Part shown: positions 7,336 to 15,998 of the stretch, piece by piece
Layout: each line of letters opens with the position of its first letter
Numbering within the stretch: the stretch's first letter is position 1
Assembly (NCBI RefSeq): GCF_002160145.1
Contig: NZ_NFKA01000009.1
Span: forward strand, 1-64,000
Length of the DNA stretch: 64,000 bases
Direction of reading: 5' to 3'
DNA from: Gemmiger sp. An194
GTDB lineage: Bacteria > Bacillota > Clostridia > Oscillospirales > Ruminococcaceae
Notes under the pieces: model-generated
Told to the model about the DNA's origin: nothing
The model's database searches: none
What the model saw: the letters and a program-made list of their open reading frames with translations, nothing else
Position numbers and translations under genes: made by a program

Positions 7336-7926
7336 ATGTTTTTCAAAAAGCAGACCGCCGGGGCCGACTGGCTGGTGGCGGGCCTTGGCAATCCGGGCAA
7401 AAAATACGAAGGTACCCGCCACAATGTGGGCTTTGATGCCATCGATCACCTGGCCAAAGAGTGGGGCGTGAGCGTGACCAAGGCCAAGTTTGAGGGCCTC
7501 TACGGGCAGGCGGCGTTGGGCGAGGGCAAGGTGCTGCTGCTCAAGCCCCAGACCTTTATGAACCTTTCCGGCCACAGCGTACAGGCGGCGGCGGAGTTTT
7601 TCAAGATTCCGCCGGAGCATGTGATCATCCTGTGCGACGATGTGACCCAGAAGCCGGGCAAGATCCGCATCCGGCCCAGCGGCTCGGCGGGCGGCCACAA
7701 CGGCCTGAAGGACATCATCGGCTGCCTGGGCACCGACGGCTTTGCCCGGGTGCGGCTGGGCGTGGGCGAAAAGCCCAGCCCGGATTATGACCTGGCCAAC
7801 TGGGTGCTGGGCAAACTGGGCGGCGAGGACCGCAAGGCCTTTGAGAGCCGGTTAAACGATGTGGAAGCCGCGGTGCGGCTGATTCTGGCGGGCAAGCTGA
7901 GCGAGGCGCAGAATCGATTCAATTGA
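7336..7926 (+). CDS. pth: Peptidyl-tRNA hydrolase
   Basis: Pth cleaves peptides from peptidyl-tRNAs that drop off the ribosome and recycles the tRNA. The 196-residue length is normal. The catalytic histidine region is seen in GTRHNVGFDAI (about residues 27-37), with the conserved FMNLSG, the DD of ILCDDV, and the GGHNGLKDII loop that contacts the tRNA acceptor end. The start ATG follows CGAGG about nine bases upstream. It is a single gene with its own terminator immediately downstream. Confidence 0.96.
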   Translation: MFFKKQTAGADWLVAGLGNPGKKYEGTRHNVGFDAIDHLAKEWGVSVTKAKFEGLYGQAALGEGKVLLLKPQTFMNLSGHSVQAAAEFFKIPPEHVIILCDDVTQKPGKIRIRPSGSAGGHNGLKDIIGCLGTDGFARVRLGVGEKPSPDYDLANWVLGKLGGEDRKAFESRLNDVEAAVRLILAGKLSEAQNRFN

Positions 7927-7931
7927 GCCAG

Positions 7932-7963
7932 CGGGCCCGGATTTCCGGGCCCGTTTTGTTTTT
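7932..7963 (+). terminator. Terminator after pth
   Basis: CGGGCCCGGA/TCCGGGCCCG stem followed by TTTTGTTTTT. Confidence 0.85.
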
Positions 7964-7987
7964 ATGGAACACAAAGGAGGAAGCGGC

Positions 7988-8989
7988 ATGAAAGCAATTT
8001 CCAGAATGGCCGCGGCCGGGCTGCTGCTGGCCTTGCTGGCCGGATGCGGCGCCGGGCAGGGCAGCTATGAATGGGCGGTGGAGCCCCGGCTGCAGGCGGA
8101 CAAGATCGAGCCCCTGGCGGTGAGCGGGGGAGGAATTCTGGAGGGCAGCCTGCCAAAGGACGAGGCGCTGCTTGACCTCTGTGCCGCTCAGCAGGGCGAG
8201 CTGTGGGGCCTTGTGGACGGACGCACCGGCGAGTGGGTGGTGGAACCCAGATTTTCCCAGCGTCCCACCCTGTGCCCGGACGGGCATCTGCTGGCCACCG
8301 GTCCGGATGGCGCACTGCTTTCGGACCCGGCGCTGGACCGGCAGCTGGCGGCTTATGATCCCGAGCTTCAGACCGAGCCGGGTCACGGTGGCCTGGGCGT
8401 GGAATATGTATGGGATGCGGAGTCCGCACAGGTGCGCCGCCACAGTTGGAATGAAAGCGGGGCACAGAGCCCCGTTCTGGAGCCTGAGGAAAGCGGCGAG
8501 CTGCTCCCGGTCCGAAAAGGCGTCTGGGAATATAACGAGCTGGAGGGCGCGCAGGTGATGAAGGCCAAGCCAAAAAGCCTTTATGCCGCCGCCACGGCGG
8601 ACGGAAAACTGCTCACCGACTTTGTTTACGAACAGGCCCGCCCCGGCAGCGGCGGACTGATCGCGGTGGAGAAAAAGGGCAAATGGGGGTATCTGAACGG
8701 GCAGGGCGAGCTGGTGATTCCCTGCAAATACGACGGCGTCTGGAGTCAGTCCACCGACCGGGATGTGCAGGGCAACGACAGCGCGGTCTGGCAGCGGATC
8801 TGGCCCGCGCCCTGCCTGGAAGCAGGCGTGGTGGTGCGCAAGGGCGGGGAATACGCCCTGCTGAGCAGTGAGGGCAAAACGCTCATCGGCTTTGGGTCTT
8901 ATCAGGCGCTGGCTCCGGCGCCGGACGGCCTGGTCTGGGCCAAACAGGGCAACCTTTGGGGGCTGCTGCGGCCGGTTTCCGCTTCCTGA
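7988..8989 (+). CDS. WG-repeat lipoprotein, 333 aa
   Basis: The N-terminus has a lipoprotein signal (MKAISRM, a hydrophobic stretch, then LLALLAGCG as lipobox), so the mature protein should be anchored outside the membrane through its Cys. The body contains WG/KWG beta-repeat motifs, for example GELWGLVDGRTGEWVVEPRF, KGKWGYLNGQGELVIPCKYDG and GNLWGLLRP. Such repeats form a beta-propeller-like domain of unknown role. The ATG at 7988 is preferred over one eight codons earlier because AAAGGAGG lies just upstream of it and the signal peptide then begins correctly. A terminator separates it from pth. Confidence 0.8.
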   Translation: MKAISRMAAAGLLLALLAGCGAGQGSYEWAVEPRLQADKIEPLAVSGGGILEGSLPKDEALLDLCAAQQGELWGLVDGRTGEWVVEPRFSQRPTLCPDGHLLATGPDGALLSDPALDRQLAAYDPELQTEPGHGGLGVEYVWDAESAQVRRHSWNESGAQSPVLEPEESGELLPVRKGVWEYNELEGAQVMKAKPKSLYAAATADGKLLTDFVYEQARPGSGGLIAVEKKGKWGYLNGQGELVIPCKYDGVWSQSTDRDVQGNDSAVWQRIWPAPCLEAGVVVRKGGEYALLSSEGKTLIGFGSYQALAPAPDGLVWAKQGNLWGLLRPVSAS

Positions 8990-9010
8990 ACCGATCTTTC
9001 GCAAAAACAT

Positions 9011-9040
9011 TTGCGTGCGCAGGCCTCAAGCCGGTATAAT
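9011..9040 (+). promoter_or_regulatory. Promoter for the D,D-carboxypeptidase gene
   Basis: TTGCGT (-35) and TATAAT (-10) are separated by 18 bases, 40 bases before the TTG start. Confidence 0.6.
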
Positions 9041-9079
9041 AATCGCTGGTAAGAATTCCACAGTAAGGGAGGAAGATGG

Positions 9080-10459
9080 TTGAAAACCAGACTTTTGTGC
9101 GCGGTGATGCTGCTGGCGCTGGCCATCGGACTGGCAACGCCCGCCGCCGCGCAGTGGGAGCCGCCCCAGGGCGCGGCGGACAAGGCTCAGGCGGTGTATT
9201 TGTATCAGCTGGACACCGAGACTCTGGTCTATGCGAAAAACGAAGAGGAGCAGCGGGCTCCCGCCAGCCTGACCAAGCTGATGACCGCGCTGCTTCTGGT
9301 GGAGAGCGGTCCGTCCCTGGACACAGCCTTCACCATTCCCCAGGACCTGCAGCCGGAGTTCAATGAGATCCGGGCCAACTACGGCACTACGGCGGGCCTG
9401 CTCTGCGGGGAAACCGTGACACTGGAGGACCTGCTCTATGGCTGTCTTCTGCCCAGCGGCAACGACGCGGCCAGCGCCATTGCCTGGTATCTGGGAAATG
9501 GAAACGAAGCCGCATTCCTGGAACAGATGAACCAGCGGGCTGCCGAGCTGGGCTGCACCGGCACTCATTTCAGCTGCCCCCACGGGCTGGACGGCATCGC
9601 TCAGGGCAACTACAGCACCGCGCAGGATATGTTCCGGATCGCCCGGGCCTGCATGGAGAATGAAACGCTGATGGAGGTCATGTGCTCCACCGACTACTGG
9701 ATGCCCCTGACCGAACTCCACACCAAGGCGGACGCCGGTGCGCCGGAGGGCAAAAGCTATCAGATCCGCAGCACTGTGGTGATGCAAAACCCGGATTCTC
9801 CCCTGTACCGGGACTACATCCGGGGCATGAAGACCGGCTTTACCGATGAGGCGGGCCGGTGCTTTGTGTCCGGCGCGCAGCAGGGCGGGGCAAGCTGGCT
9901 GCTGGTGGTGATGGGCGCGCAGGACGGCCTGGCCGAGGACGGTGTGAACTACGCCTTCCACACCACGGCCAACCTGTACGACTGGGCGCTGGAGACTCTG
10001 GCCCCCACCGCCGCCGTAAATACCGAGACCCCGGAAGTTCAGCTTCCGCTGCGCTGGTGCGCGGAAAGCGACACCGTGGGCCTGTACGCCAGGGACCCGC
10101 TGGTGGTGCTGGCCGGAACCGGTTCCAACGCGCCAGAGATTCAGATCGAGACCGTTGTCGATTCCCTGGATGCTCCAGTACAGGCCGGGCAGGTGTTGGG
10201 CCAACTGACTGTGCAGGTGAACGGCGAAATCGTCGGTTCCACCGAGCTGGTTGCCCTGCAGGATTACCAGCGCAGCTTCTGGCTCTATACCGGGGACCTG
10301 CTTCGCCCCTGGCTGCCGCTGCTGGCCGCGCTGGTGTGCGTTCTTCTGATCGCGCTGGTGCTGCTGGTTCGCGTGCTCTCCCGCCGGGCGGCAGTACGCC
10401 GCAGGCGCAAAGCCATCCGTGTGGCACCGCCTCGGAACAAGCCACCGCAAAACCAATAA
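9080..10459 (+). CDS. D-alanyl-D-alanine carboxypeptidase (S11, DacF-like)
   Basis: This penicillin-binding protein trims the terminal D-Ala from peptidoglycan stem peptides outside the membrane. It has a signal peptide (cleavage near PAAAQ, residue 25), then the three active-site motifs: SLTK (nucleophile Ser about 63), SGN (about 126-128) and KTG in GMKTGFTDEAG. A C-terminal domain follows, and a single membrane helix near residues 410-435 (LPLLAALVCVLLIALVLLVR) with a basic cytoplasmic tail. The start is TTG, with AGGGAGGAAG upstream; the next in-frame ATG would remove half the signal peptide. It stands alone and is not next to spoIIA, so dacF orthology is not claimed. Confidence 0.92.
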   Translation: MKTRLLCAVMLLALAIGLATPAAAQWEPPQGAADKAQAVYLYQLDTETLVYAKNEEEQRAPASLTKLMTALLLVESGPSLDTAFTIPQDLQPEFNEIRANYGTTAGLLCGETVTLEDLLYGCLLPSGNDAASAIAWYLGNGNEAAFLEQMNQRAAELGCTGTHFSCPHGLDGIAQGNYSTAQDMFRIARACMENETLMEVMCSTDYWMPLTELHTKADAGAPEGKSYQIRSTVVMQNPDSPLYRDYIRGMKTGFTDEAGRCFVSGAQQGGASWLLVVMGAQDGLAEDGVNYAFHTTANLYDWALETLAPTAAVNTETPEVQLPLRWCAESDTVGLYARDPLVVLAGTGSNAPEIQIETVVDSLDAPVQAGQVLGQLTVQVNGEIVGSTELVALQDYQRSFWLYTGDLLRPWLPLLAALVCVLLIALVLLVRVLSRRAAVRRRRKAIRVAPPRNKPPQNQ

Positions 10460-10500
10460 ATAAACGTTTCCTCTTAATAAAATGAAACGCAGACAAAAAC

Positions 10501-10531
10501 GCCCGGATTCGATGAATGATCGAATCCGGGC
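10501..10531. terminator. Bidirectional terminator
   Basis: GCCCGGATTCGAT pairs with ATCGAATCCGGGC, flanked by A and T runs, between two convergent genes. Confidence 0.85.
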
Positions 10532-10542
10532 ATTTTGCCGTT

Positions 10543-11286
10543 TTACTTCAAAAAATCCTTCAGGTATTCTGCGGCGCTGCGGCTCATCTCCCGGGAGAAA
10601 TCGCTGCCGTATTTGCGCTGCTCAAAGGCCCTGACCCATTGATCGAAATCAAAGGTCCCGTTGCCGCCCCGGGCGGCCCGGTCCTCCAGCGCCTGCCGGT
10701 GCTGCGCGCCGGTGAAGGCGGGGTACTGATTTTCCGCCACGATGTAATTGCGGGCAAAGCGGGCGGGCTTTTTGCGCTGCTGCTGTTGACGGGTGGGCCA
10801 GCCGATCACCAGCATGGCCGCCGGAACCACCTGGGCAGGCAGGGCCAGCTCCTGGCGTGCCTGCTCGCAGTTCTCCAGAATATCACCGATGTAGCAGCTG
10901 CCCAGCCCCAGGCTCTGGGCGGCCACCACCACGTTCTGGGCGGCGATACAGGCATCCGCCACCGCCAGCAGCAGATCGCCTGCGCCGGCGGGACGAGGCT
11001 GGCATCCCGCCTCCTGATAGACCTGGGGCCAACGGGCGCAATCTGCCAGGAAAACCAGCACCACCGGGGCGGTGGCGATGAAGGGCTGATGGTCGCACAG
11101 GTCGGCCAGCCGGGCCTTGCGCTCCGGGTCGGTGATATCCAGAATGGTATACAGCTGCTGGCAGCCTGCGGTGGGCGCCTGGAACGCTGCCTCCAGCAGC
11201 TGCTCCTTCATGGCAGAGGTAACGGGCTGATCCAGAAAGACGCGCACGCTCTTGCGGTCCTGAATGGCTTGTTGAGTGGGATTCAT
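10543..11286 (-). CDS. Nitroreductase-family flavoprotein, 247 aa
   Basis: The protein belongs to the FMN-dependent nitroreductase fold. The N-terminal FMN-binding signature is RKSVRVFLDQPVT, with QAPTAGCQQLYTILDI next, and the second FMN motif lies in AAQSLGLGSCYIGDI (about residues 125-140). Such enzymes reduce nitro groups, quinones or flavins with NAD(P)H; the substrate here is unknown. The start MNPTQQ is set by AAGGAGG eight bases upstream; a longer frame reads through the terminator of the neighbouring operon. It is a single gene on the minus strand between two terminators. Confidence 0.88.
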   Translation of the reverse strand: MNPTQQAIQDRKSVRVFLDQPVTSAMKEQLLEAAFQAPTAGCQQLYTILDITDPERKARLADLCDHQPFIATAPVVLVFLADCARWPQVYQEAGCQPRPAGAGDLLLAVADACIAAQNVVVAAQSLGLGSCYIGDILENCEQARQELALPAQVVPAAMLVIGWPTRQQQQRKKPARFARNYIVAENQYPAFTGAQHRQALEDRAARGGNGTFDFDQWVRAFEQRKYGSDFSREMSRSAAEYLKDFLK

Positions 11287-11356
11287 GGGGATGCCTCCTT
11301 TTTGCAGCGGGCCGGTGCGGCCCTGCTTTTTTCTGATTATAGCACGTTCCCACACA

Positions 11357-11390
11357 AAAAAACACCCGGATGGCATCCGGGTGTTTTTTC
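11357..11390 (-). terminator. Terminator of the MacAB-like operon
   Basis: AACACCCGGATG/CATCCGGGTGTT stem with T runs on both sides, directly after the permease stop. Confidence 0.85.
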
Positions 11391-11393
11391 TTT

Positions 11394-12668
11394 TTACTCG
11401 TAGCGCAGAGCCTCGATGGGGTCCAGCTTGGCGGCCTTGTTGGCCGGGTAATAGCCGAAGAACACGCCGATGGCCATGGAGAAGCCCACCGCCACCAGCA
11501 CGGTGCCCAGGTCCACCCGGGCGGGCGCGCCGATGAGGGAGGCCCCCAGGCTGCCCAGACCGAAGCCCACCAGAATACCCAGTGCGCCGCCCACCAGACA
11601 GATGACCACCGACTCCACGATGAACTGGGTACGGATGGCCCCGTTGGTGGCGCCCAGCGCCTTGCGCACGCCGATCTCCCGGGTGCGCTCGGTGATGCTC
11701 ACCAGCATGATGTTCATCACACCGATGCCGCCCACCAGCAGGCTGATGCCCGCGATCACCCCGATGGCCAACGAGATGGTATCCAGCACGCTGGTGATGG
11801 AGCTCATCTCGTTCTGCAGGTTATAAGCGGTGACCAGAAACTGCTCGTTGTTTTTGTAGTAGCCTTCCTCGAAGAACCGCTCACTGCGCTGCTGGAAGGC
11901 ATCCGCATCCACTCCGGCGGCGGGCACCACCTCACACCAGAAATAGCTGCCGCCGGCGATGCCGTTCATCTCGTGCAGAGTGGTGAGGGGCAGATACAGG
12001 TCGGTGGTGGTGTTTTTGTTCACGGTGGCACTGCCGCCCAGCAGCGGGCTCATGGTCTGGTAGGCATACACGCCCACGATGGCAAGCTCATGCACCGCAC
12101 CGCCGGATTCCGTCACCTCGATGGTCTGGCCCAGGGCCGCCTGATCGTCGCCGCCGAACAGGTTATCCACCAGCACGTCGCTCACCAGCGCCACCTGGCG
12201 CACGCCCTCCTGATCCTTTTCGTTCAGAGCACGGCCTGCCACCAGCTCGCACTTGCCCGCGTCGAGATAGCCCTGGTTCACGCCGGTGATGTTCACCTTT
12301 GCGGTTTTTGCGCCCTGCTGGATCTTGCCGGAGCCGCCGCTCTCGGTGAGTACCACCGCCTTGATCTGCTGGGCAAAGCGCTCCTCATAGGCCTGCAGCA
12401 TCTCATCGCTGAGCAGGTCGCTTTCCTGATAGCTGTAGCTGTTCGGGTAGTCGCCGTTTTCGTCCGGCCGGGGGTCCACACTCAGCTGCAGGTTGTTGCC
12501 GCCCATGGCCACCAGGCTCTCGCTCACTGAGCTGGTGAGGGAATTGCCCACGGTGACGATGGCGATCACCGACCCGATGCCGATGATAATGCCCAGCATG
12601 GTAAGCAGCGCCCGCATCTTGTTGCTGCGCAGCCCGCCCAAAGCCAGCTTGATATTTTCCCAGATCAT
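11394..12668 (-). CDS. MacB-type ABC transporter permease, 424 aa
   Basis: This is a FtsX/MacB-family membrane component. It has one N-terminal helix (RALLTMLGIIIGIGSVIAIV, residues about 19-40), a large extracytoplasmic MacB_PCD domain (about 50-285), and three C-terminal helices with the family motif ERTREIGVRKALGA. Such permeases do not translocate through a classical pore but couple ATP hydrolysis outside-facing to export of peptides, lipoproteins or antibiotics. It overlaps the ATPase gene by four bases, and the membrane-fusion gene lies upstream, giving a complete tripartite-style efflux unit. The exported substrate is unknown. Confidence 0.93.
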   Translation of the reverse strand: MIWENIKLALGGLRSNKMRALLTMLGIIIGIGSVIAIVTVGNSLTSSVSESLVAMGGNNLQLSVDPRPDENGDYPNSYSYQESDLLSDEMLQAYEERFAQQIKAVVLTESGGSGKIQQGAKTAKVNITGVNQGYLDAGKCELVAGRALNEKDQEGVRQVALVSDVLVDNLFGGDDQAALGQTIEVTESGGAVHELAIVGVYAYQTMSPLLGGSATVNKNTTTDLYLPLTTLHEMNGIAGGSYFWCEVVPAAGVDADAFQQRSERFFEEGYYKNNEQFLVTAYNLQNEMSSITSVLDTISLAIGVIAGISLLVGGIGVMNIMLVSITERTREIGVRKALGATNGAIRTQFIVESVVICLVGGALGILVGFGLGSLGASLIGAPARVDLGTVLVAVGFSMAIGVFFGYYPANKAAKLDPIEALRYE

Positions 12669-13378
12669 TGCGCCATGCCCTCCTTCACCTCACCGGTAAT
12701 GCGTCCGTCCCGGATGGTGATGATCCGCTCGCACTCGGCGGCCAGCTCCCGGGAATGGGTGATGAGCAGGATGGTCTTGCCCTGCTCCTTGTGCAGCTTG
12801 TGGAACAGATCCATCACCACCCGGCCGGTGGCGGAGTCCAGCGCACCGGTGGGCTCGTCTGCCAGCAGCACCGCCGGGTCGTTTGCCATTGCCCGGGCAA
12901 TGGCCACCCGCTGCTTCTGGCCGCCGGAAAGCTCGTTGGGCTGGTGATTCATCCGCTTTTCCATGCCCACCAGCTCCAACAGTTCTTTTGCCCGGGCTGC
13001 GCGCTTTGCCGCGCCGATGCCGTTGTACAGCATGGGCAGCTCCACGTTTTTCAAGGCGCTGGTACGACCGATCAGGTTGAAGGTCTGGAACACAAAGCCG
13101 ATCTTCCGGCAGCGCAGGGCGGAAAGCTCGCCGTCCTTCGCGGCGGTCATGTCGATGCCGTCCAGCCAGTAGCTGCCCTGGGTGGGCTTATCCAGCGCGC
13201 CCACGATGTTCATCAAGGTGGACTTGCCGCTGCCGGACTCGCCCACGATGGCCACGAACTCGCCCTCGTACACATCCAGGTCGATGCCGTGCAAGATCTC
13301 CAGCTCGTTGGGCTGGCCGATGTAAAAGGTCTTTACAATATCCCTCAGCTGGATGATGGGCTTCTTTTCTCCGCTCAT
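12665..13378 (-). CDS. ABC transporter ATP-binding protein (MacB/LolD type)
   Basis: The 237-residue ATPase powers the neighbouring permease. Walker A is GESGSGKST (about residues 41-49), the signature is LSGGQKQR, Walker B is AVLLADEPTGALD, and the switch His lies in LLITHSRELA. The family-typical Q-loop FVFQTFNLIGRTSALKN is present. Its stop overlaps the permease start and its own start overlaps the membrane-fusion protein stop, both by four bases, which indicates strict translational coupling in a three-gene operon. Confidence 0.95.
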   Translation of the reverse strand: MSGEKKPIIQLRDIVKTFYIGQPNELEILHGIDLDVYEGEFVAIVGESGSGKSTLMNIVGALDKPTQGSYWLDGIDMTAAKDGELSALRCRKIGFVFQTFNLIGRTSALKNVELPMLYNGIGAAKRAARAKELLELVGMEKRMNHQPNELSGGQKQRVAIARAMANDPAVLLADEPTGALDSATGRVVMDLFHKLHKEQGKTILLITHSRELAAECERIITIRDGRITGEVKEGMAQ

Positions 13379-14541
13379 GCCATCGCCTCCGGGTCGGCCA
13401 GGCTGCGCAGCTCCATGCCCTCGGTCAGGCCCTCACCGCTCACCTCAACGAACAGGTCGGTCTCCATACCGGTGGTCACCGGGATGGGGGTGAAGGTCAC
13501 ATTGCCCTCTGCGTCGGTATTCTTCTGGTAAACCACCGCCTCGCCGTTTTCATCGGTGCCCACTGCGTCCAGCGGCACACTGAACACACCCTTCTTTTCC
13601 TCCAGCAGCACCTTGGCCTTGGCGGTCATGCCCAGCCGCAGCGCCTCGGTGGCATCGTCCACCGAAACCTTCACTCCATAGCTGGCCTCGCCGTTCTCAT
13701 TTACGGTGGCCTTGGGGGCGATCCAGGTGATGGCGCCGTGGAACACATCCTTCGCGCCGGAGGTGAGGGTCACGCTCTGGCCCACCGCCAGCTGGTTGAT
13801 GTCGTACTCTCGTACACTGAGCAGCGCCTCCAGAGCACTCTGGTTCTCGATGGTGGCAATGGCACCCGCCGCGCCGCCCACCACGGCCTTCACCTGGGTG
13901 ACGGTGCCGGAGCAGGGGGCGGTGATGGTGCACTGTTTTTTGGCGCTCTGCAGGGTCTTCAGCTGCTGGGCCGCCGCGCTGGGGGCATCCGCCGCTGCCA
14001 CTGCATTCACCAGTACGTCCTGAGCATCCTCAATGGCCAGGCTGTCCTGCCGGAGTTTGGCGTCCTTTTCGGTCTGCTCCCAGTCGGCGGTGACGCCCTC
14101 GTCAATGGCCTTCTGGTTGCGGGCATCCTCCAGGCGGCGCTGGGCCTGGGAGATGCTCAGCTCGTTCTGCTGCTTTTCCGCGGCCACTGCCTCCTGCTGG
14201 ACCTTGATCTGGGCGTCCAGATCGGTGGTGTCCAGCGTGGCGAGCACATCGCCCTCGGCCACCACGTCACCCTCGCTCACCAGCACCTCAGCCACCGGGT
14301 AGGTCTGGGCCGCGGCCACCTCGGTCACCTGGGCGGACTGAATGCTGCCGCTCACGCTCAGGGTCCGGCTCAGATCGCCCTTCTCCAGCGTGAAGGTCTG
14401 CACCTGCTGGGCCGCAGCCTTTTGCGCGGCCTCGGCCGCCTGGTTCATCCGTACCCAGCCAAAGGCGCCCACAGCAGCCAGCACAACCAGCGCGATCAAC
14501 GCCTTTTTATGCCTGCCAAAAAATGATATGATTCTGCTCAT
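13375..14541 (-). CDS. Membrane-fusion (HlyD/MacA-like) efflux subunit
   Basis: The 388-residue protein has an N-terminal membrane anchor (residues about 12-30). After that comes the biotinyl-lipoyl-like hairpin domain, with the first half around YPVAEVLVSEGDVVAEGDVLATLD. A long coiled coil follows (about 95-175, KVQQEAVAAEKQQNELSI), then the second lipoyl half CTITAPCSGTVTQVKA and a beta-barrel. In Gram-positive cells such subunits lack an outer-membrane partner and are thought to assist peptide or drug export by MacB-type permeases. It is the first gene of the operon, ahead of the ATPase and permease. The 200-base gap upstream has no clear sensor gene. Confidence 0.92.
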   Translation of the reverse strand: MSRIISFFGRHKKALIALVVLAAVGAFGWVRMNQAAEAAQKAAAQQVQTFTLEKGDLSRTLSVSGSIQSAQVTEVAAAQTYPVAEVLVSEGDVVAEGDVLATLDTTDLDAQIKVQQEAVAAEKQQNELSISQAQRRLEDARNQKAIDEGVTADWEQTEKDAKLRQDSLAIEDAQDVLVNAVAAADAPSAAAQQLKTLQSAKKQCTITAPCSGTVTQVKAVVGGAAGAIATIENQSALEALLSVREYDINQLAVGQSVTLTSGAKDVFHGAITWIAPKATVNENGEASYGVKVSVDDATEALRLGMTAKAKVLLEEKKGVFSVPLDAVGTDENGEAVVYQKNTDAEGNVTFTPIPVTTGMETDLFVEVSGEGLTEGMELRSLADPEAMA

Positions 14542-14747
14542 CCCTCATCGACTCCTCTTTCATTCCGGTGTATAATAGCCCTGAAAGGGCTGCCGTTTTG
14601 TGAAACTCCGGGCAGCGAAAAGCCCTCTCTTTTCTTTTGTTCGTCGCCAACCGGCAAACCGTTCAAAATTTTTCCCGGTGTTTTCTTTATAAACGTAAAG
14701 ACGAGTTATGACCGGGAAGTTCTTCAGTCAAAGGGAAATTTTTGCAT

Positions 14748-14780
14748 AAAAAATCCCTCCGGCAAAGCCGGAGGGATTTT
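14748..14780 (-). terminator. Terminator of the AraC gene
   Basis: On the minus strand AAATCCCTCCGGC and GCCGGAGGGATTT form a stem followed by a T run. The remaining gap 14542-14747 holds only an imperfect palindrome (AGCCCTGAAAGGGCT) and probable promoter DNA for the efflux operon. Confidence 0.85.
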
Positions 14781-14834
14781 CGTCAGCTTGGGCAGCGCCT
14801 TTTGTCGCGGACGGCATTTGCCCCATTGTCCGCC

Positions 14835-15806
14835 TTATGCTTCCGGCGGAATCGTCTGTGTCTGCTGCAATTTGCGGTATTGCGAAGGGGAGATTCCGTA
14901 CTCCCGCCGGAACGCCCGGTAAAAGGTGGAATAGTCCGAAAAGCCCACCGTCTCATACAGCGTCTCCAGCTGGCGGCCTGCCAGAATCTCCGTCTTGGCG
15001 GCGATCAGCCGCCGCTGGGTAACAAACCGGTAAAAGCTGATGCCCATTTTCTGCCGGAATGTCTGGCTGATGGTGCTCTGGCTGACCAGGAATCGGCGGG
15101 CGGTATCCTCCAGAGTAATCTTTTCCGCCAGATGGACCTCCACATACTGGACCAGATCATCCAGCAGCTCATGCTGTTCCACCATGGGAGCGGGCATCTC
15201 CCCCTTGCCGCAGGCCCGATGCAGCTCCACCAGAAGCTGCATCGTGTTGCCGCACACATGCCCCTGCCAGCCCGGGGCGCCGCGCTCGGCTTCCCGGCAT
15301 CCCTGGGCAAACAGGTTGCCCAGGCTTTCCCACGGGGTCCCGGCGGTGCGCAGCAGGCGGTACCCGCCCCGAAAATCCAGATCGGAACAAAACACCTGCA
15401 CCTGATCCAGAAATTCCTGGCTGAACCATAGCACGTACCGCTCATAAGGCTCGGCCAGCTGCTCCAGAAACAGCGGCCGGTGGCTGATGCCCGGGGGGAT
15501 TATAACCACATCGCCCCGGCGCAGCTGATACCGATCCACCCCAAGAAGGTATTGCAGGTTGCCGCTGCAGCAGTAGAGCAGCTCATAAAAGGTGTGGCTG
15601 TGCAGCCGCACCACATCCTTGGTGTAGCTGATGTCCCGGTGGGTATCCACAAAGCGGGATGCCATTTCAAGCTCTTGATAAAGGTTTTCCACCTTGGCCC
15701 CGTTCTGCCGCAGATACTCCTGCACTTCGTCCAGGCTGGGTGGGTTCTTCCTGAAGGGCTCAAGCGCCATTTGAGCCAGGGCATTCTTCAAAACGAAAAG
15801 TTCCAC
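14835..15806 (-). CDS. AraC-family transcriptional regulator, 323 aa
   Basis: The N-terminal half is a cupin-like sensor domain (HSHTFYELLYCCSG, RRGDVVIIPPG at about residues 68-105). The C-terminal 100 residues form the double helix-turn-helix of AraC proteins, seen in LEDTARRFLVSQSTISQTFRQ and VGFSDYSTFYRAFRREYGISPSQYR. The gene is divergent from the GPH transporter operon, with both promoters in a 190-base gap, so it most likely activates that operon in response to its substrate or a pathway intermediate. The ligand cannot be read from the sequence. Confidence 0.93.
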   Translation of the reverse strand: MELFVLKNALAQMALEPFRKNPPSLDEVQEYLRQNGAKVENLYQELEMASRFVDTHRDISYTKDVVRLHSHTFYELLYCCSGNLQYLLGVDRYQLRRGDVVIIPPGISHRPLFLEQLAEPYERYVLWFSQEFLDQVQVFCSDLDFRGGYRLLRTAGTPWESLGNLFAQGCREAERGAPGWQGHVCGNTMQLLVELHRACGKGEMPAPMVEQHELLDDLVQYVEVHLAEKITLEDTARRFLVSQSTISQTFRQKMGISFYRFVTQRRLIAAKTEILAGRQLETLYETVGFSDYSTFYRAFRREYGISPSQYRKLQQTQTIPPEA

Positions 15807-15841
15807 AAAAACCGCCTACATTCTTTGTGAATTTTATCAAC

Positions 15842-15870
15842 ATCATATCATGCATTTGTCAGATTTGCAA
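15842..15870 (-). promoter_or_regulatory. Promoter of the AraC gene
   Basis: On the minus strand TTGCAA and TATGAT are separated by exactly 17 bases. Confidence 0.65.
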
Positions 15871-15896
15871 TGTTTTTTGACGCAATAGCAATTTTC

Positions 15897-15925
15897 TTTG
15901 CGCTTTCGCCGGTGTATGCTATCTG
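15897..15925 (+). promoter_or_regulatory. Promoter of the GPH transporter operon
   Basis: TTTGCG and TATCTG are spaced by 17 bases. Upstream, GCAAT-containing half sites (ACGCAATAGCAAT and related) lie between the two divergent promoters and are candidate AraC sites. Confidence 0.5.
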
Positions 15926-15998
15926 TAGAAGGGAAAAGCGGAATTGGTACCACCGGTTTTCCGAGACTTCGGAATTGATTGTGTAAGGAGAATTGCAA

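Noticed and set aside
7936-9010. Minus-strand open frames opposite the WG-repeat lipoprotein
   Set aside because: The lipoprotein signal and repeats on the plus strand explain the region; the reverse frames are composition shadows.
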